From contig NZ_MDDV01000013.1 in NCBI RefSeq assembly GCF_001854885.1, forward strand, positions 124,001 through 188,000: a DNA stretch of 64,000 nt, written 5' to 3'. A program made the translations under genes and the position numbers. Positions 26,438-35,592 of this stretch are shown here, one piece after another. This DNA is from Ensifer sp. LCM 4579 (GTDB taxonomy: Bacteria > Pseudomonadota > Alphaproteobacteria > Rhizobiales > Rhizobiaceae). The number at the start of each line of letters is the position of its first letter. Within the stretch, counting starts at the first letter, position 1. A model generated the notes under the pieces. The model was given only the letters and a program-made list of their open reading frames with translations, did not search any database and had not been told where the DNA came from.

Positions 26438-27223
26438 ATGCTTTCCAGAAGACTCTTCGTCGCCGTGGCGGCGATCGCCACCACGATCGGCTTCGGCTCC
26501 GTCGCCAAGGCCGATGCGCTTGGCGACATCGAGGCGCGCGGCACGTTGCGCGTCGCCGTACCGCAGGATTTTCCGCCCTTCGGCAGCGTCGGCACCGACA
26601 TGGCGCCGGTCGGGTATGACATCGACATGGCGAACCTGATCGCCGACAAGCTCGGCGTGAAGGTCGAGCTCGTGCCGGTCACCAGCGCCAACCGCATTCC
26701 CTACCTGCAGACCAACAAGGTCGACCTTGTCATATCGAGCCTCGGCAAGAACCCCGACCGTGAGAAGGTGATCGACTTCTCGACCGCCTACGCGCCGTTC
26801 TACAACGGCGTCTTCGCGCCAGCGGACGTTGCCGTCACCAAGGCCGAGGAGCTTGCCGGCAAGACCGTCGGCGTCACCCGCGGCGCCGTTGAGGATCTGG
26901 AACTGACGAAGGTCGCGCCGGCCGAGACCGTCATCAAGCGTTATGAAGACAATAACGGCACGATCTCGGCCTTCCTGTCGGGCCAGGTCGAGGCGGTCGC
27001 CACCGGCAACGTCGTCGCCGCGGCGATCCTTGCCAAGAACCCGCCGAAGCGGCCGGAGCTCAAGTTCCTGATCAAGAACTCGCCCTGCTATATCGGCCTT
27101 TCCAAGGAACAACCGGCGCTGCTCGAGAAGGTTGACGGCATCATCGCTGCCGCCAAGGCGGACGGTAGCCTGAACGCCATCGCGCAGAAGTGGCTCGGCA
27201 CGGACCTGCCCGCCGACCTCTGA
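26438..27223 (+). CDS. Amino-acid ABC transporter substrate-binding protein
   Basis: 261-aa periplasmic receptor of the polar amino-acid family (SBP_bac_3). The signal peptide is MLSRRLFVAVAAIATTIGFGSVAKA. The mature part starts IEARGTLRVAVPQDFPPFGSVGTDMAPVGYDIDMANLIADKLGVKVELVPVTSANRIPYLQTNKVDLVISSLGKNPDREKVIDFS. This contains the family signature and the conserved ligand-carboxylate Arg in the NPDREK segment. An AGAGGAGA ribosome site fixes the ATG at 26438. First transporter gene in a GntR-led operon. The exact amino acid is not predictable. Confidence 0.9.
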   Translation: MLSRRLFVAVAAIATTIGFGSVAKADALGDIEARGTLRVAVPQDFPPFGSVGTDMAPVGYDIDMANLIADKLGVKVELVPVTSANRIPYLQTNKVDLVISSLGKNPDREKVIDFSTAYAPFYNGVFAPADVAVTKAEELAGKTVGVTRGAVEDLELTKVAPAETVIKRYEDNNGTISAFLSGQVEAVATGNVVAAAILAKNPPKRPELKFLIKNSPCYIGLSKEQPALLEKVDGIIAAAKADGSLNAIAQKWLGTDLPADL

Positions 27224-27297
27224 ATTGTCGACATAGACGCCATCCGGCCAGTACCGGATCCGGATGGCGCTCCTTCTTACGCCAACAGGAGTGCGCC

Positions 27298-27969
27298 TTG
27301 AATTACCAATTCGAATTCGGCTGGCTCTTCGAATACTACCCGCAGATCGCGAAAGGCATTGCGATCACGATCGAGCTGATCGCCGTCGGCGCGGTGGCCG
27401 GAATCCTGCTCGGCATTGTCTGTGCCTGGGTGCGGGCGCTCGGGCCGGCCTGGCTGAAGCCCTTCGTCGCGGGCTATGTCGAGCTGATCCGCAACACGCC
27501 CTTCCTGATCCAGCTCTTCTTCATCTTCTTCGGCCTGCCTTCGCTCGGGCTGCAGCTCAGCGAGCTGAAGGCAGCCAACCTCGCCATGATCGTCAATCTC
27601 GGCGCCTATAGTTCGGAGATCATCCGCGCCGGCATCCAGGCGACCCCAAGGGGCCAGTTCGAAGCGGGTGCGAGCCTCGCCATGAGCCCTTTCGAGACAT
27701 TCCGTCACGTGGTTCTCGTGCCATCGCTTGAGCGCATCTGGCCGGCGCTCTCCTCGCAGGTGGTCATCGTCATGCTCGGCTCCGCCGTCGTCTCGCAGAT
27801 CGCCGCCGAGGACCTGACTTTCGCCGCCAACTTCATCCAGTCGCGCACCTTCCGCGCCTTCGAGGCCTATATCGTCTCAACCGCCGTCTACCTGGTATTG
27901 GCGATCCTGCTGCGCCAGGTGCTGTCGATGGTCGGCTGGGCCATTTTTCCAAGGAGGGCGGCGCGATGA
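27298..27969 (+). CDS. Amino-acid ABC transporter permease (HisM/GlnP type)
   Basis: 223-aa membrane permease. A TTG at 27298 is the best start: an AGGAG site lies 7 nt upstream and the protein then begins MNYQFEFGWLFEYYPQIAKGIAITIELIAVG, the usual family opening. Key blocks are YVELIRNTPFLIQLFFIFFGLP and YSSEIIRAGIQATPRGQFEAGASLAMSPFETFRHVVLPS-like (the EAA loop). It overlaps the second permease by 4 bp. Confidence 0.88.
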   Translation: MNYQFEFGWLFEYYPQIAKGIAITIELIAVGAVAGILLGIVCAWVRALGPAWLKPFVAGYVELIRNTPFLIQLFFIFFGLPSLGLQLSELKAANLAMIVNLGAYSSEIIRAGIQATPRGQFEAGASLAMSPFETFRHVVLVPSLERIWPALSSQVVIVMLGSAVVSQIAAEDLTFAANFIQSRTFRAFEAYIVSTAVYLVLAILLRQVLSMVGWAIFPRRAAR

Positions 27970-28625
27970 TCGAATTCACCATCTGGGACATCCTGCGCAA
28001 CCTGTTGCTCGCCTCCCGCTGGACGATCGTCCTGTCGCTCGTCTCCTTCGCCGGCGGTGGGGTGGTCGGGCTCGCCCTGCTTTTCTTGCGCATCAGCCGG
28101 CGGAAATGGACCAGGGCTTTCGCGAAATACTACATCGAGCTCTTCCAGGGCACGCCGCTCCTGATGCAGCTCTTCATCGCCTTTTTCGGCCTCGGCCTCT
28201 TCGGCATTGACGTGCCGGCCTGGCTGGCGGCGGGTCTGGCGCTCATCCTGTGGACCGCCGCCTTCCTGGGCGAGATCTGGCGCGGCTGCGTCGAGGCGAT
28301 CGCCAAGGGGCAATGGGAGGCGTCCGCCAGCCTCGGCATGGGCCGACTGCAGCAGATGCGTTACGTCATCCTGCCGCAGGCGCTGCGGATCGCGGTGCCG
28401 CCGACCGTCGGTTTTTCCGTCCAGGTGATCAAGGGCACGGCGCTCACCTCGATCATCGGTTTCGTCGAACTCTCCAAGGCCGGTACCGTCGTCACCAATG
28501 CGACCTTCCAGCCCTTCACCGTCTACGGCCTCGTCGCCCTCATCTATTTCGTGCTCTGCTGGCCACTATCGAAGAGCAGCCAGATCCTCGAAAGGAAGCT
28601 CAATGTCGCTCATCGAAATCACTGA
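27966..28625 (+). CDS. Amino-acid ABC transporter permease (HisQ/GlnP type)
   Basis: 219-aa membrane permease paired with the preceding one. It starts MIEFTIWDILRNLLLASRWTIVLSLVSFAGGGVVGL, then YYIELFQGTPLLMQLFIAFFGLG and AAFLGEIWRGCVEAIAKGQWEASASLGMGRLQQMRYVILPQALRIAVPP, a textbook amino-acid permease EAA loop. Its 3' end overlaps the ATPase gene by 23 bp. Confidence 0.9.
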   Translation: MIEFTIWDILRNLLLASRWTIVLSLVSFAGGGVVGLALLFLRISRRKWTRAFAKYYIELFQGTPLLMQLFIAFFGLGLFGIDVPAWLAAGLALILWTAAFLGEIWRGCVEAIAKGQWEASASLGMGRLQQMRYVILPQALRIAVPPTVGFSVQVIKGTALTSIIGFVELSKAGTVVTNATFQPFTVYGLVALIYFVLCWPLSKSSQILERKLNVAHRNH

Positions 28626-29328
28626 CGTCCGCAAGAGCTTTGGTCCGAACGAGGTCCTGAAAGGCATCAATCTCGATGTCGAGCCGGGCGAGGTGATCGC
28701 CATCATCGGCAGGAGCGGCTCCGGCAAGTCGACGCTCCTTCGCTGCATCAACGGGTTGGAGACGATCAGCCAGGGCTCGATCACCGTTGCAGGCGCGCAG
28801 CTGATCGACGACGAGGTGCACCTGAAGGCGCTGAGACTGAAGGTCGGCATGATTTTTCAGCAGTTCAACCTCTTTCCGCACCTGACCGTCGGCGGCAATG
28901 TCATGCTGTCGCAAATGGTCGTCAGGAAGACGCCAAAGGCGGAGGCCGAGACGATGGCGCACAAGATGCTGGAGCGGGTCGGGCTCGAACAGAAGTTCGA
29001 CGCCTATCCGGACGAGCTCTCCGGCGGCCAGCAGCAGCGCGTGGCGATCGCCCGCGCTCTGGCGATGCAGCCGATCGCGCTGCTCTGCGACGAGATCACC
29101 TCGGCTCTCGATCCGGAACTGGTGGCCGAAGTGCTCGCGGTCGTGCGCGAGCTCGCCGCCGAGGGCATGACGCTCCTGATGGTGACGCACGAGATGAAGT
29201 TCGCCCGCGACGTCTGCTCGCGCGTCGTCTTCATGCATCACGGCCGCGTGCATGAGATCGGCCCGCCGGACGAGGTCTTTGCTAATCCGCAGACGCCGGA
29301 GCTGAAGCAGTTCCTCGGCATGCATTGA
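28603..29328 (+). CDS. Amino-acid ABC transporter ATP-binding protein (GlnQ type)
   Basis: 241-aa ATPase. Motifs are Walker [20 protein letters not shown]-loop [14 protein letters not shown], signature [20 protein letters not shown], Walker [20 protein letters not shown] and switch [26 protein letters not shown] is the ribosome site, inside the end of the upstream permease. Last gene of the GntR-SBP-permease-permease-ATPase operon. Confidence 0.92.
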   Translation: MSLIEITDVRKSFGPNEVLKGINLDVEPGEVIAIIGRSGSGKSTLLRCINGLETISQGSITVAGAQLIDDEVHLKALRLKVGMIFQQFNLFPHLTVGGNVMLSQMVVRKTPKAEAETMAHKMLERVGLEQKFDAYPDELSGGQQQRVAIARALAMQPIALLCDEITSALDPELVAEVLAVVRELAAEGMTLLMVTHEMKFARDVCSRVVFMHHGRVHEIGPPDEVFANPQTPELKQFLGMH

Positions 29329-29668
29329 GGGCGGATCAGGGGCGGGCGACGTTGCGCCCTTCCTGTTCGGATGGAACCGGCAGATGGAGTCGAAGCTGCC
29401 AGGGCCTTGCAGCCCCGACTCCCGCAAGACGTCTTCCGCGTCACTGTCGTTCCCCACGGTTCCCCTGGCGATGCGATGGAGGCTGCGGCTATGCGCCTGC
29501 ATGCCCGAGCGGAACGTCTCGAGCTATTCCGGCGGGCGCATTATCAAGAATATCGTGCTGCATCCGGTCAAGTGCTTGGATGCTGGCCGAGGCGGGTGGC
29601 AAGCACTTCGTCGATCGGGCAGCCTGGCAGGCGACCAGAACATTTTGCATTTTTTCTGACTTTTCTGT
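29329..29668. other. Intergenic region before the toxin-antitoxin pair
   Basis: About 340 bp with no gene that looks real on either strand. It becomes AT-rich at its right end (TTTTGCATTTTTTCTG), which fits the promoter of the following antitoxin gene. Nothing else was recognised. Confidence 0.4.
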
Positions 29669-29683
29669 ATTATTCAGAATAAT
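29669..29683. promoter_or_regulatory. Palindromic operator of the antitoxin-toxin operon
   Basis: ATTATTC-A-GAATAAT, perfect 7-bp arms with a one-base centre, 18 bp upstream of the antitoxin ATG in locally AT-rich DNA. Phd/YefM antitoxins bind short palindromes over their own promoters, so this is the expected autoregulation site. Confidence 0.65.
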
Positions 29684-29701
29684 CGGAACAAGGCAAGTCC
29701 A

Positions 29702-29974
29702 ATGACCATCAAGACCATTTCCACCGTCGAATTTATTCGGCATTTCGGGCGCTACCATGACGAGGCCATGCGCGAGCCTATCACGCTTACCAAGCATGGC
29801 CGCGCTTCCGTTGTCGTCATGCCTGTCGATCTGTTCGAGCGCATGACAAAGGGCGCGGAAGACCCACGCAAGGTCTACAGGACCAGCGAGACCCCTTCCG
29901 AACTGGCTGACATGCTCTTGACGGCACTGGACAAGCGATTGGCTCACGTATCTGACGAGCCACAGAATGACTGA
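29702..29974 (+). CDS. Phd/YefM-family antitoxin
   Basis: 90-aa DNA-binding antitoxin. The N-terminal Phd fold is visible as TISTVEFIRHFGRYHDEAMREPITLTKHGRASVVVMPVDLFERM (residues 5-48), the standard prevent-host-death motif. The C-terminal half (GAEDPRKVYRTSETPSELADMLLTALDKRLAHV) would be the disordered toxin-binding tail. It overlaps the next gene by 8 bp, the usual arrangement for type II modules. Confidence 0.82.
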   Translation: MTIKTISTVEFIRHFGRYHDEAMREPITLTKHGRASVVVMPVDLFERMTKGAEDPRKVYRTSETPSELADMLLTALDKRLAHVSDEPQND

Positions 29975-30389
29975 CAGCTTCGATGATGGCGAAATCGTCG
30001 AATACGAATACCTGTGGGAGTGGCAGGCGCAGAAAGGCCGCACGAACGCCGAGAAAGACCGGCCGGTCTGTCTTGCGATGGTGATCAGGGACGATGAGCA
30101 GGGTTTAACCCATCTGATCATCCTTCCGATTTCGGGAACGCCGCCGCGCCCTGATCAGGATGCCATGGCCATACCGGCATTGGAGCTACGCAGAGCCGGG
30201 CTGTCGGACTTCAAATCCGGCTGGATCACCGTCAGCGAATACAACTATGATGTGCTCGAACGGTCCTTTCACTTCGATTCCAACCAGAAACCGCGGGGCC
30301 GTTTCAGCGGGCCGTTCATGGACCAAATTCTGATGCGCTTCCGCAGACATCTGGTGCAGAAGCGCGGTCGCATCGACAGGACAAGATAG
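29967..30389 (+). CDS. Putative toxin partner, possibly PemK/MazF-like
   Basis: 140-aa soluble protein translationally coupled to the Phd-type antitoxin. The core RPVCLAMVIRDDEQGLTHLIILPISGTPPRPDQDAMAIPALELRRAGLSDFKSGWITVSEYNYDVLERSFHF has the MazF/PemK barrel order: an RP.. start strand, an I.P.s strand, then a late conserved Ser/Trp strand. The match is by pattern only. The N-terminus is acidic and the C-terminus basic (RFRRHLVQKRGRIDR). If MazF-like it would be an mRNA endonuclease. The toxin role is inferred mainly from operon position. Confidence 0.6.
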   Translation: MTDSFDDGEIVEYEYLWEWQAQKGRTNAEKDRPVCLAMVIRDDEQGLTHLIILPISGTPPRPDQDAMAIPALELRRAGLSDFKSGWITVSEYNYDVLERSFHFDSNQKPRGRFSGPFMDQILMRFRRHLVQKRGRIDRTR

Positions 30390-30591
30390 GGGGACGCCAT
30401 GGCACTCGCCGACGCGGGGCCGGCCATGGGCGATTGAACCGCTGCGAGGACCCATCACACGGCCTTACGCGTGACGGCGTCATGCTTGGCTGTGGGGCCG
30501 CACCATTTTTTTGCAAGCAGTTCAGTTCGTAGCGGCGTCCAGCATCTGCTCGGTGCTTCGTGCCGCGAAACAGATATTCCATTTTTAGTTG

Positions 30592-30711
30592 AAAAAGAGA
30601 AAGCCCGGCGTGGGAGGAGGTACGCCGGGCCTTCGATACTGACCGGCAACCGGGAGGAGGAGGGTTGCCGATCCGACGATAGAGCTTGGGAGGAGGTGTG
30701 CTTTATCGTTA
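30592..30711 (-). ncRNA. Trans-acting sRNA of the alpha-r14/NfeR1 (CCUCCUCCC-loop) type
   Basis: On the minus strand a transcript of about 120 nt would fold into three consecutive hairpins, each displaying CCUCCUCCC in its loop. Stems are at 30709-30700/30685-30676 (10 bp, one mismatch), 30670-30663/30651-30644 (8 bp) and 30630-30622/30611-30603 (9 bp). The loop motifs are at plus-strand 30688-30696, 30652-30660 and 30612-30620. The last stem is followed by TTTCTCTTTTT, an intrinsic terminator. A promoter-like pair sits upstream. Length, three anti-Shine-Dalgarno loops and terminator match the rhizobial alpha-r14 family, whose members pair with ribosome sites of many importer mRNAs. The rest of the 30390-30912 gap shows nothing. 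Confidence 0.85.
30603..30630 (-). terminator. Rho-independent terminator of the sRNA
   Basis: Stem ACGCCGGGC/GCCCGGCGT with the third CCTCCTCCC in its loop, followed on the minus strand by TTTCTCTTTTT (30602-30592). The terminator hairpin therefore doubles as a target-pairing element. Confidence 0.8.
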
Positions 30712-30717
30712 AGTCAT

Positions 30718-30747
30718 ACAATAATGTTGCGGCGCAGCAAATGCAAG
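30718..30747 (-). promoter_or_regulatory. Predicted promoter of the sRNA
   Basis: Minus-strand CTTGCA (30747-30742), an 18-nt spacer, then TATTGT (30723-30718). This resembles the alphaproteobacterial housekeeping consensus CTTGAC-N17-CTATAT. It places the first base near 30711, just before the first hairpin. Confidence 0.5.
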
Positions 30748-30912
30748 CCCTTTCGATGAAATATTTATTCCATAGGTCGCGCAGAATTTCTCGGTGGCCG
30801 CGGCCTTGGCGGGCGCGACAGGGGCGGCGGCCCGACCCTTGTCCACGCCGATCCGCGCTTGCTTTTGGCGGGATTTGCGCCAGATTCGAAAGGGCAGATC
30901 AGGGAGAAGGCC

Positions 30913-31197
30913 ATGGCGGAGGATCGCAAGGCGGCTCTGGTGCGGATCACCGGACGGGTACAGGGCGTGTGCTTCCGCGCCTGGACGCGCGACGAAGCTC
31001 AAATGCTTGGTCTTTGCGGCTGGGTCCGCAATGAACGGGACGGATCCGTCACGGCGTTGATTGCCGGGCCCGATGCCGCCGTCGACACGATGCTGCATCG
31101 TTTCTGGAAGGGGCCGCCGGGCGCCTCCGTCTCCACCGTCGCGAGCGAGGATGCATCTTCGATACACCCACCCGCCGGTTTCCAGATCACCCATTAG
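30913..31197 (+). CDS. acyP: Acylphosphatase
   Basis: 94-aa cytosolic enzyme that hydrolyses acyl phosphates such as carbamoyl phosphate and 1,3-bisphosphoglycerate. The signature GRVQGVCFRAWTRDEA carries the phosphate-binding Arg22, and LGLCGWVRNERDGSV carries the catalytic Asn40. The family size is about 90-100 aa. A GGAGAAGG site precedes the ATG at 30913; a longer in-frame start at 30859 lacks family likeness. It is convergent with pcaF, 28 bp away. Confidence 0.93.
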   Translation: MAEDRKAALVRITGRVQGVCFRAWTRDEAQMLGLCGWVRNERDGSVTALIAGPDAAVDTMLHRFWKGPPGASVSTVASEDASSIHPPAGFQITH

Positions 31198-31225
31198 CCG
31201 GTTCCAACGTCCTCGCGCGACGGCG

Positions 31226-32427
<1,202 letters not shown>

Positions 32428-32428
<1 letters not shown>

Positions 32429-33213
32429 CAGGCAGCCTCCTTCCCGGTGCCCTCATGGGCCTTCTTCGTGCGGGTGTTGATGTCACGCAGCACCGCGAGT
32501 TCGGTCTCGGTCGGTGCCGGCGTTTCGATGACGGCGTCGGCGAACTTGATCGGCCAGCCGCAGTTCTCGATGATCCGGTCGCGACCGACGCCGGGATGGA
32601 TCGAAACGACAGTCAGTTCCTTCGTCTCCGGATCCGGCTCCAGGATGCAGAGGTCGGTGATGACACGCGTCGGCCCCCTCGTCGTGAGGCCTAGCCGTTC
32701 TCGGTGGTTGCCGCCCTCGCCGTGACCCATGGAGGTGATGAAGGGCAGTTTCTCGACGAAGCCGCGTTTCGTCAGCGCCATGGTGATGAAGATGCGGCCG
32801 CAATTCGACGCGATCTCCGGCGCGCCGCCGCCGCCCGGCAGACGCACCTTCGGATGGTCGTAGGGGCCGACGACCGTCGTATTGAGGTTGGCGAATTTGT
32901 CGATCTGGGCGCCGCCGAGAAAACCTGTGGTGATGCGGCCGCCCTGCAGCCAGTAGCGGAACATTTCCGGCACCGAGACGGTAAAGAGCGCCGTGTCGCA
33001 GAGTTCGCCGTCGCCGATCGAGAGCGGCAGCACATCCGGCTTCGTGCCGACCGTGCCGCTTTCATAAATCAAGGTGATATCCGGCGCATGCGTCAGCCGC
33101 GCGACATTGCAGGCGGCGGAAGGCGCGCCGATGCCGACGAAGCAGACGTCGTCGTTAGAGAGTGCGCGTGCGGCGGCGATCGTCATCATTTCATTGGGGG
33201 TGAAATCCGTCAT
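32428..33213 (-). CDS. pcaJ: 3-oxoadipate CoA-transferase, beta subunit
   Basis: 261-aa subunit that, with PcaI, transfers CoA from succinyl-CoA to 3-oxoadipate. The catalytic Glu51 lies in LIYESGTVG, the SENG-type position of family I CoA transferases. The ATG at 33213 (MTDFTPNEMMTIAAARALSNDDVCFVGIG) follows a GACGAGG site and sits 10 bp after pcaI; the longer open frame upstream is a shadow of pcaI. The GGRITTGFLGGAQIDKFANLNTTVVG block is typical. Confidence 0.94.
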
Positions 33214-33223
33214 CCTCGTCTCC

Positions 33224-34084
33224 TCATGCAGCCTTGGGCGACTTCTTCGCGGCATGGCGGGCGAAGTCTTCCGGCCTCGCGTCGAGCACATTTTCCTTGA
33301 TCCAGGCGGTGAACGCCTCGCGGTCGCGGGCGATCTCGTCCCAGCGGATGTAGAAGGCATTGTTGCGCGGATAATAGCCGTGCGCATAGGAGGGGAAGGC
33401 GCCGCCCGGCACGTGGACGACTGCGGTCACGGCCCAGCCTGGCAGCAAGACGGAATTGGGGGAGGGCGGCGAGAGCTCGTCGACGATCTCCTCTACTGTG
33501 ACGATCGAGCGCCTTGCGGCCAACACCGCTTCCTTCTGCACGCCGACGATGCCCTCTATCAGCACATTGCCTTGTCTGTCGGCGCGCTGGGCGTGGATGA
33601 TCGTTACGTCCGGCCGGATCGCCGGCACGGCGGCCAGCACCTCGCCGGTAAAGGGGCAGGTGACGCTTCTGATGTTCGGGTTCACCTTGGGCAGGTCGGC
33701 GCCGATATAGCCGCGCAGCATGGCGAAGGGCAGGTTTGCCGCGCCCGCCTCGTAGGCATTCGCCATCGCCGCATGCGAATGCTCCTCGATATCGAGCGGC
33801 CGCGGCCACTGGTTTTCGACCGCATCGCGGAAGCGGTGCAGCGAGCCAACACCGGGGTTGCCGCCCCAGGAGAACTTCATGCCCCGGGCGGCGCCGACGC
33901 CGATCAACTGATCGTAGAGGATATCCGGCGTCATGCGGATGAGGAACAGGTCCTTCCTGCCCTGGCGGATCACCTCGTGTCCGGCGGCATAGGGGATCAG
34001 GTGCGTGAAGCCTTCCATGGCGACGGTGTCGCCGTCGCGGACATTCTCCGCCACGGCTTCGGCAAGCGGCAGGATGCGAGCCAT
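33224..34084 (-). CDS. pcaI: 3-oxoadipate CoA-transferase, alpha subunit
   Basis: 286-aa alpha subunit, first gene of pcaIJF. It starts MARILPLAEAVAENVRDGDTVAMEGFTHLIPYAAGHEVIRQGRKDLFLIRMTPDILYDQLIGVGAARGMKFSWGGNPGVGSLHRFRDAVE. A strong GGAGGAGG ribosome site lies 5 nt upstream of the ATG. The size and MTPDILYDQLIG block are those of the longer PcaI type found in rhizobia and pseudomonads. Its promoter is divergent from pcaR. Confidence 0.93.
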   Translation of the reverse strand: MARILPLAEAVAENVRDGDTVAMEGFTHLIPYAAGHEVIRQGRKDLFLIRMTPDILYDQLIGVGAARGMKFSWGGNPGVGSLHRFRDAVENQWPRPLDIEEHSHAAMANAYEAGAANLPFAMLRGYIGADLPKVNPNIRSVTCPFTGEVLAAVPAIRPDVTIIHAQRADRQGNVLIEGIVGVQKEAVLAARRSIVTVEEIVDELSPPSPNSVLLPGWAVTAVVHVPGGAFPSYAHGYYPRNNAFYIRWDEIARDREAFTAWIKENVLDARPEDFARHAAKKSPKAA

Positions 34085-34152
34085 TCTTCCTCCTCCAAGA
34101 TTTTCCGGACCTGTTTCGCGGGCCGACCCATTCGTCAGCGGCAACCGCCGGA

Positions 34153-34181
34153 AATAAGCGCCTCTTTGGTCCGTTCGTCAA
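34153..34181 (-). promoter_or_regulatory. Promoter of pcaIJF
   Basis: Minus-strand TTGACG (34181-34176), 17-nt spacer, CTTATT (34158-34153), an excellent housekeeping promoter. The -35 box lies 5 bp from the left arm of the PcaR-like inverted repeat, the position expected for an activator. Confidence 0.65.
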
Positions 34182-34186
34182 TTTCT

Positions 34187-34223
34187 TTGTGCGATATTTG
34201 ACTTTTGTTCGTATATCGCACAA
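34187..34223. promoter_or_regulatory. Inverted repeat between pcaI and pcaR, likely PcaR site
   Basis: Perfect 11-bp arms TTGTGCGATAT (34187-34197) and ATATCGCACAA (34213-34223) with a 15-bp spacer. IclR-type Pca regulators bind such repeats between their gene and the pca structural genes. Confidence 0.75.
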
Positions 34224-34226
34224 TAT
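34198..34226 (+). promoter_or_regulatory. Promoter of pcaR
   Basis: TTGACT (34198-34203), 17-nt spacer, CAATAT (34221-34226). The -35 box lies in the spacer of the inverted repeat and the -10 overlaps its right arm, so PcaR binding should repress its own gene. Confidence 0.6.
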
Positions 34227-34253
34227 GGAAAGGTAACGGAGAGGGACGAAGCG

Positions 34254-35009
34254 ATGCGGGAAACGGATTTCGTCAGCGGATTTGCGCGCGGCCTGACGGT
34301 CATCGAAGCCTTCGGCGAGGCACAGCCGCGGCTCTCGATCGCGGAAGCCGCGAAGATCACGGGGCTTGATCGCGCGACCGTGCGGCGCTCGCTGCTGACC
34401 CTTTCCGAGCTCGGCTATGCGGACTATGACGGCAAGTTCTTCGCGCTGACGCCGAAGATCCTGCGGCTCGGCCACGCATACCTCTCGGCGACTCCGCTGA
34501 CGGCGATCGTGCAGCCCCATCTCGACCAGCTCTCGGAGAAGGCCGGCCAGAGCGCCTCAGTGTCGGTGCTCGACGGCACCGAGGTGGTCTATGTGGCGCG
34601 CGCCTCGCAGCGCCGCGTCATGTCGATCAACCTGATGCCCGGCTCCCGCCTTCCCGCCTATTGCGCCTCGATGGGGCGCGTGCTGCTCGCCGCGCTGCCG
34701 GAAGCGGAGGCGCGCGACATTCTGAGCCGCACGGAATTGAAGGCGAATACGCCGCACACGAAGACCGACCTGGAGGAACTGGTGGCGGAGCTTCGGCGGG
34801 TTCGCGACCAGGGCTATGCGGTGATCGACCAGGAACTGGAGCTTGGCCTCTGCTCGATCGCCGTACCGCTCATCAACGCGCGCGGACGGGTGGTCGCGGC
34901 GCTCAACATCGGCGCACCGGCCGCCCATGTGGCTGCCGACGAATTGGCGGAGCGCTATCTGCCGCTGCTTAAGGACACGCAAGCGGCCTTGCGGCCGCTC
35001 GTGCAATAG
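34254..35009 (+). CDS. pcaR: IclR-family regulator of the beta-ketoadipate pathway
   Basis: 251-aa regulator. The N-terminal winged helix is FARGLTVIEAFGEAQPRLSIAEAAKITGLDRATVRRSLLTLSELGYADYDGKFFALTPKILRLGHAYL (about 10-80). The effector domain has GTEVVYVARASQRRVMSINLMPGSRLPAYCASMGRVLLAAL and ELELGLCSIAVPLINARGRVVAALNIG, characteristic of the PcaR/PcaU/PobR subfamily. It is divergent from pcaIJF and shares an 11-bp inverted repeat with it. It is expected to activate pcaIJF with 3-oxoadipate and to repress itself. Confidence 0.93.
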   Translation: MRETDFVSGFARGLTVIEAFGEAQPRLSIAEAAKITGLDRATVRRSLLTLSELGYADYDGKFFALTPKILRLGHAYLSATPLTAIVQPHLDQLSEKAGQSASVSVLDGTEVVYVARASQRRVMSINLMPGSRLPAYCASMGRVLLAALPEAEARDILSRTELKANTPHTKTDLEELVAELRRVRDQGYAVIDQELELGLCSIAVPLINARGRVVAALNIGAPAAHVAADELAERYLPLLKDTQAALRPLVQ

Positions 35010-35190
35010 TAGCGATCTCAGTTTTGACGGTGTGTGGAACGGCCGCTTTGCGAACCACGCTGACTTCGACTACTGCGAGGGACGGTTGTCGATGGTATGG
35101 GTTGTCGGCCGCTGCGCCTGATCCCAGTGCGGACTTGGGGAGTGCTGGCGGTTTCACATGGAGATGCAGGTTTCGACCGAGGTTCAAATC

Positions 35191-35592
35191 ATGATCGACA
35201 ACCGCCTTACCATCCTGAATACATACGAATTGAAACAGACGCCGGAAGACTTCGAAATTGCGGTAGGCGCGCTGGCAAGGCGGGTCGAAGTCGAAGGTCA
35301 TTCGGGGGTCCTATCCTACAGGTTCTTCGTGAACGCCTCGGAGAGGACCGCGCGCGGCGTCATCGACTACAAAGACCCCGGCGCTTGGATCGGGCACCAC
35401 GAGATAGCCATGAGTTGGCCCGAAATGACCGCGCTGCATGCGGCGGCGACGTTGGCGGAAGTCATCTTTCTCGGCCCGCTGACACCCGAAATCCAGGCCT
35501 GGATTGAACGTTCGGCGCTGACCGCACGTTTTCGTGGCGGGAATATATTTGCAGGCGGATTCCAGAGGCCGAGTGGTTCGTTAGAGGAATGA
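35191..35592 (+). CDS. Protein of unknown function, possible dimeric alpha-beta barrel
   Basis: 133-aa soluble protein (from MIDNRLTILNTYELKQTPEDFEIAVGALARRVEVEGHSGVLSYRFFVNASERTARGVIDYKDPGAWIGHHEIAMSWPEM). A strand-helix-strand pattern with GHSGVLSYRFFV followed by ARGVIDYKDPGAWIGHHE resembles antibiotic-biosynthesis-monooxygenase-type ferredoxin-like folds, by pattern only. The ATG at 35191 is preferred because GAGG lies 8 nt upstream; an in-frame ATG at 35158 adds 11 residues. Stands alone between pcaR and the convergent SDR gene. Confidence 0.6.
   Translation: MIDNRLTILNTYELKQTPEDFEIAVGALARRVEVEGHSGVLSYRFFVNASERTARGVIDYKDPGAWIGHHEIAMSWPEMTALHAAATLAEVIFLGPLTPEIQAWIERSALTARFRGGNIFAGGFQRPSGSLEE

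Noticed and set aside
30601-30709. Plus-strand reading of the triple hairpin as an RNA with GGGAGGAGG loops.
   Set aside because: Only the minus strand gives a U-tract after the final stem and a promoter-like pair upstream.
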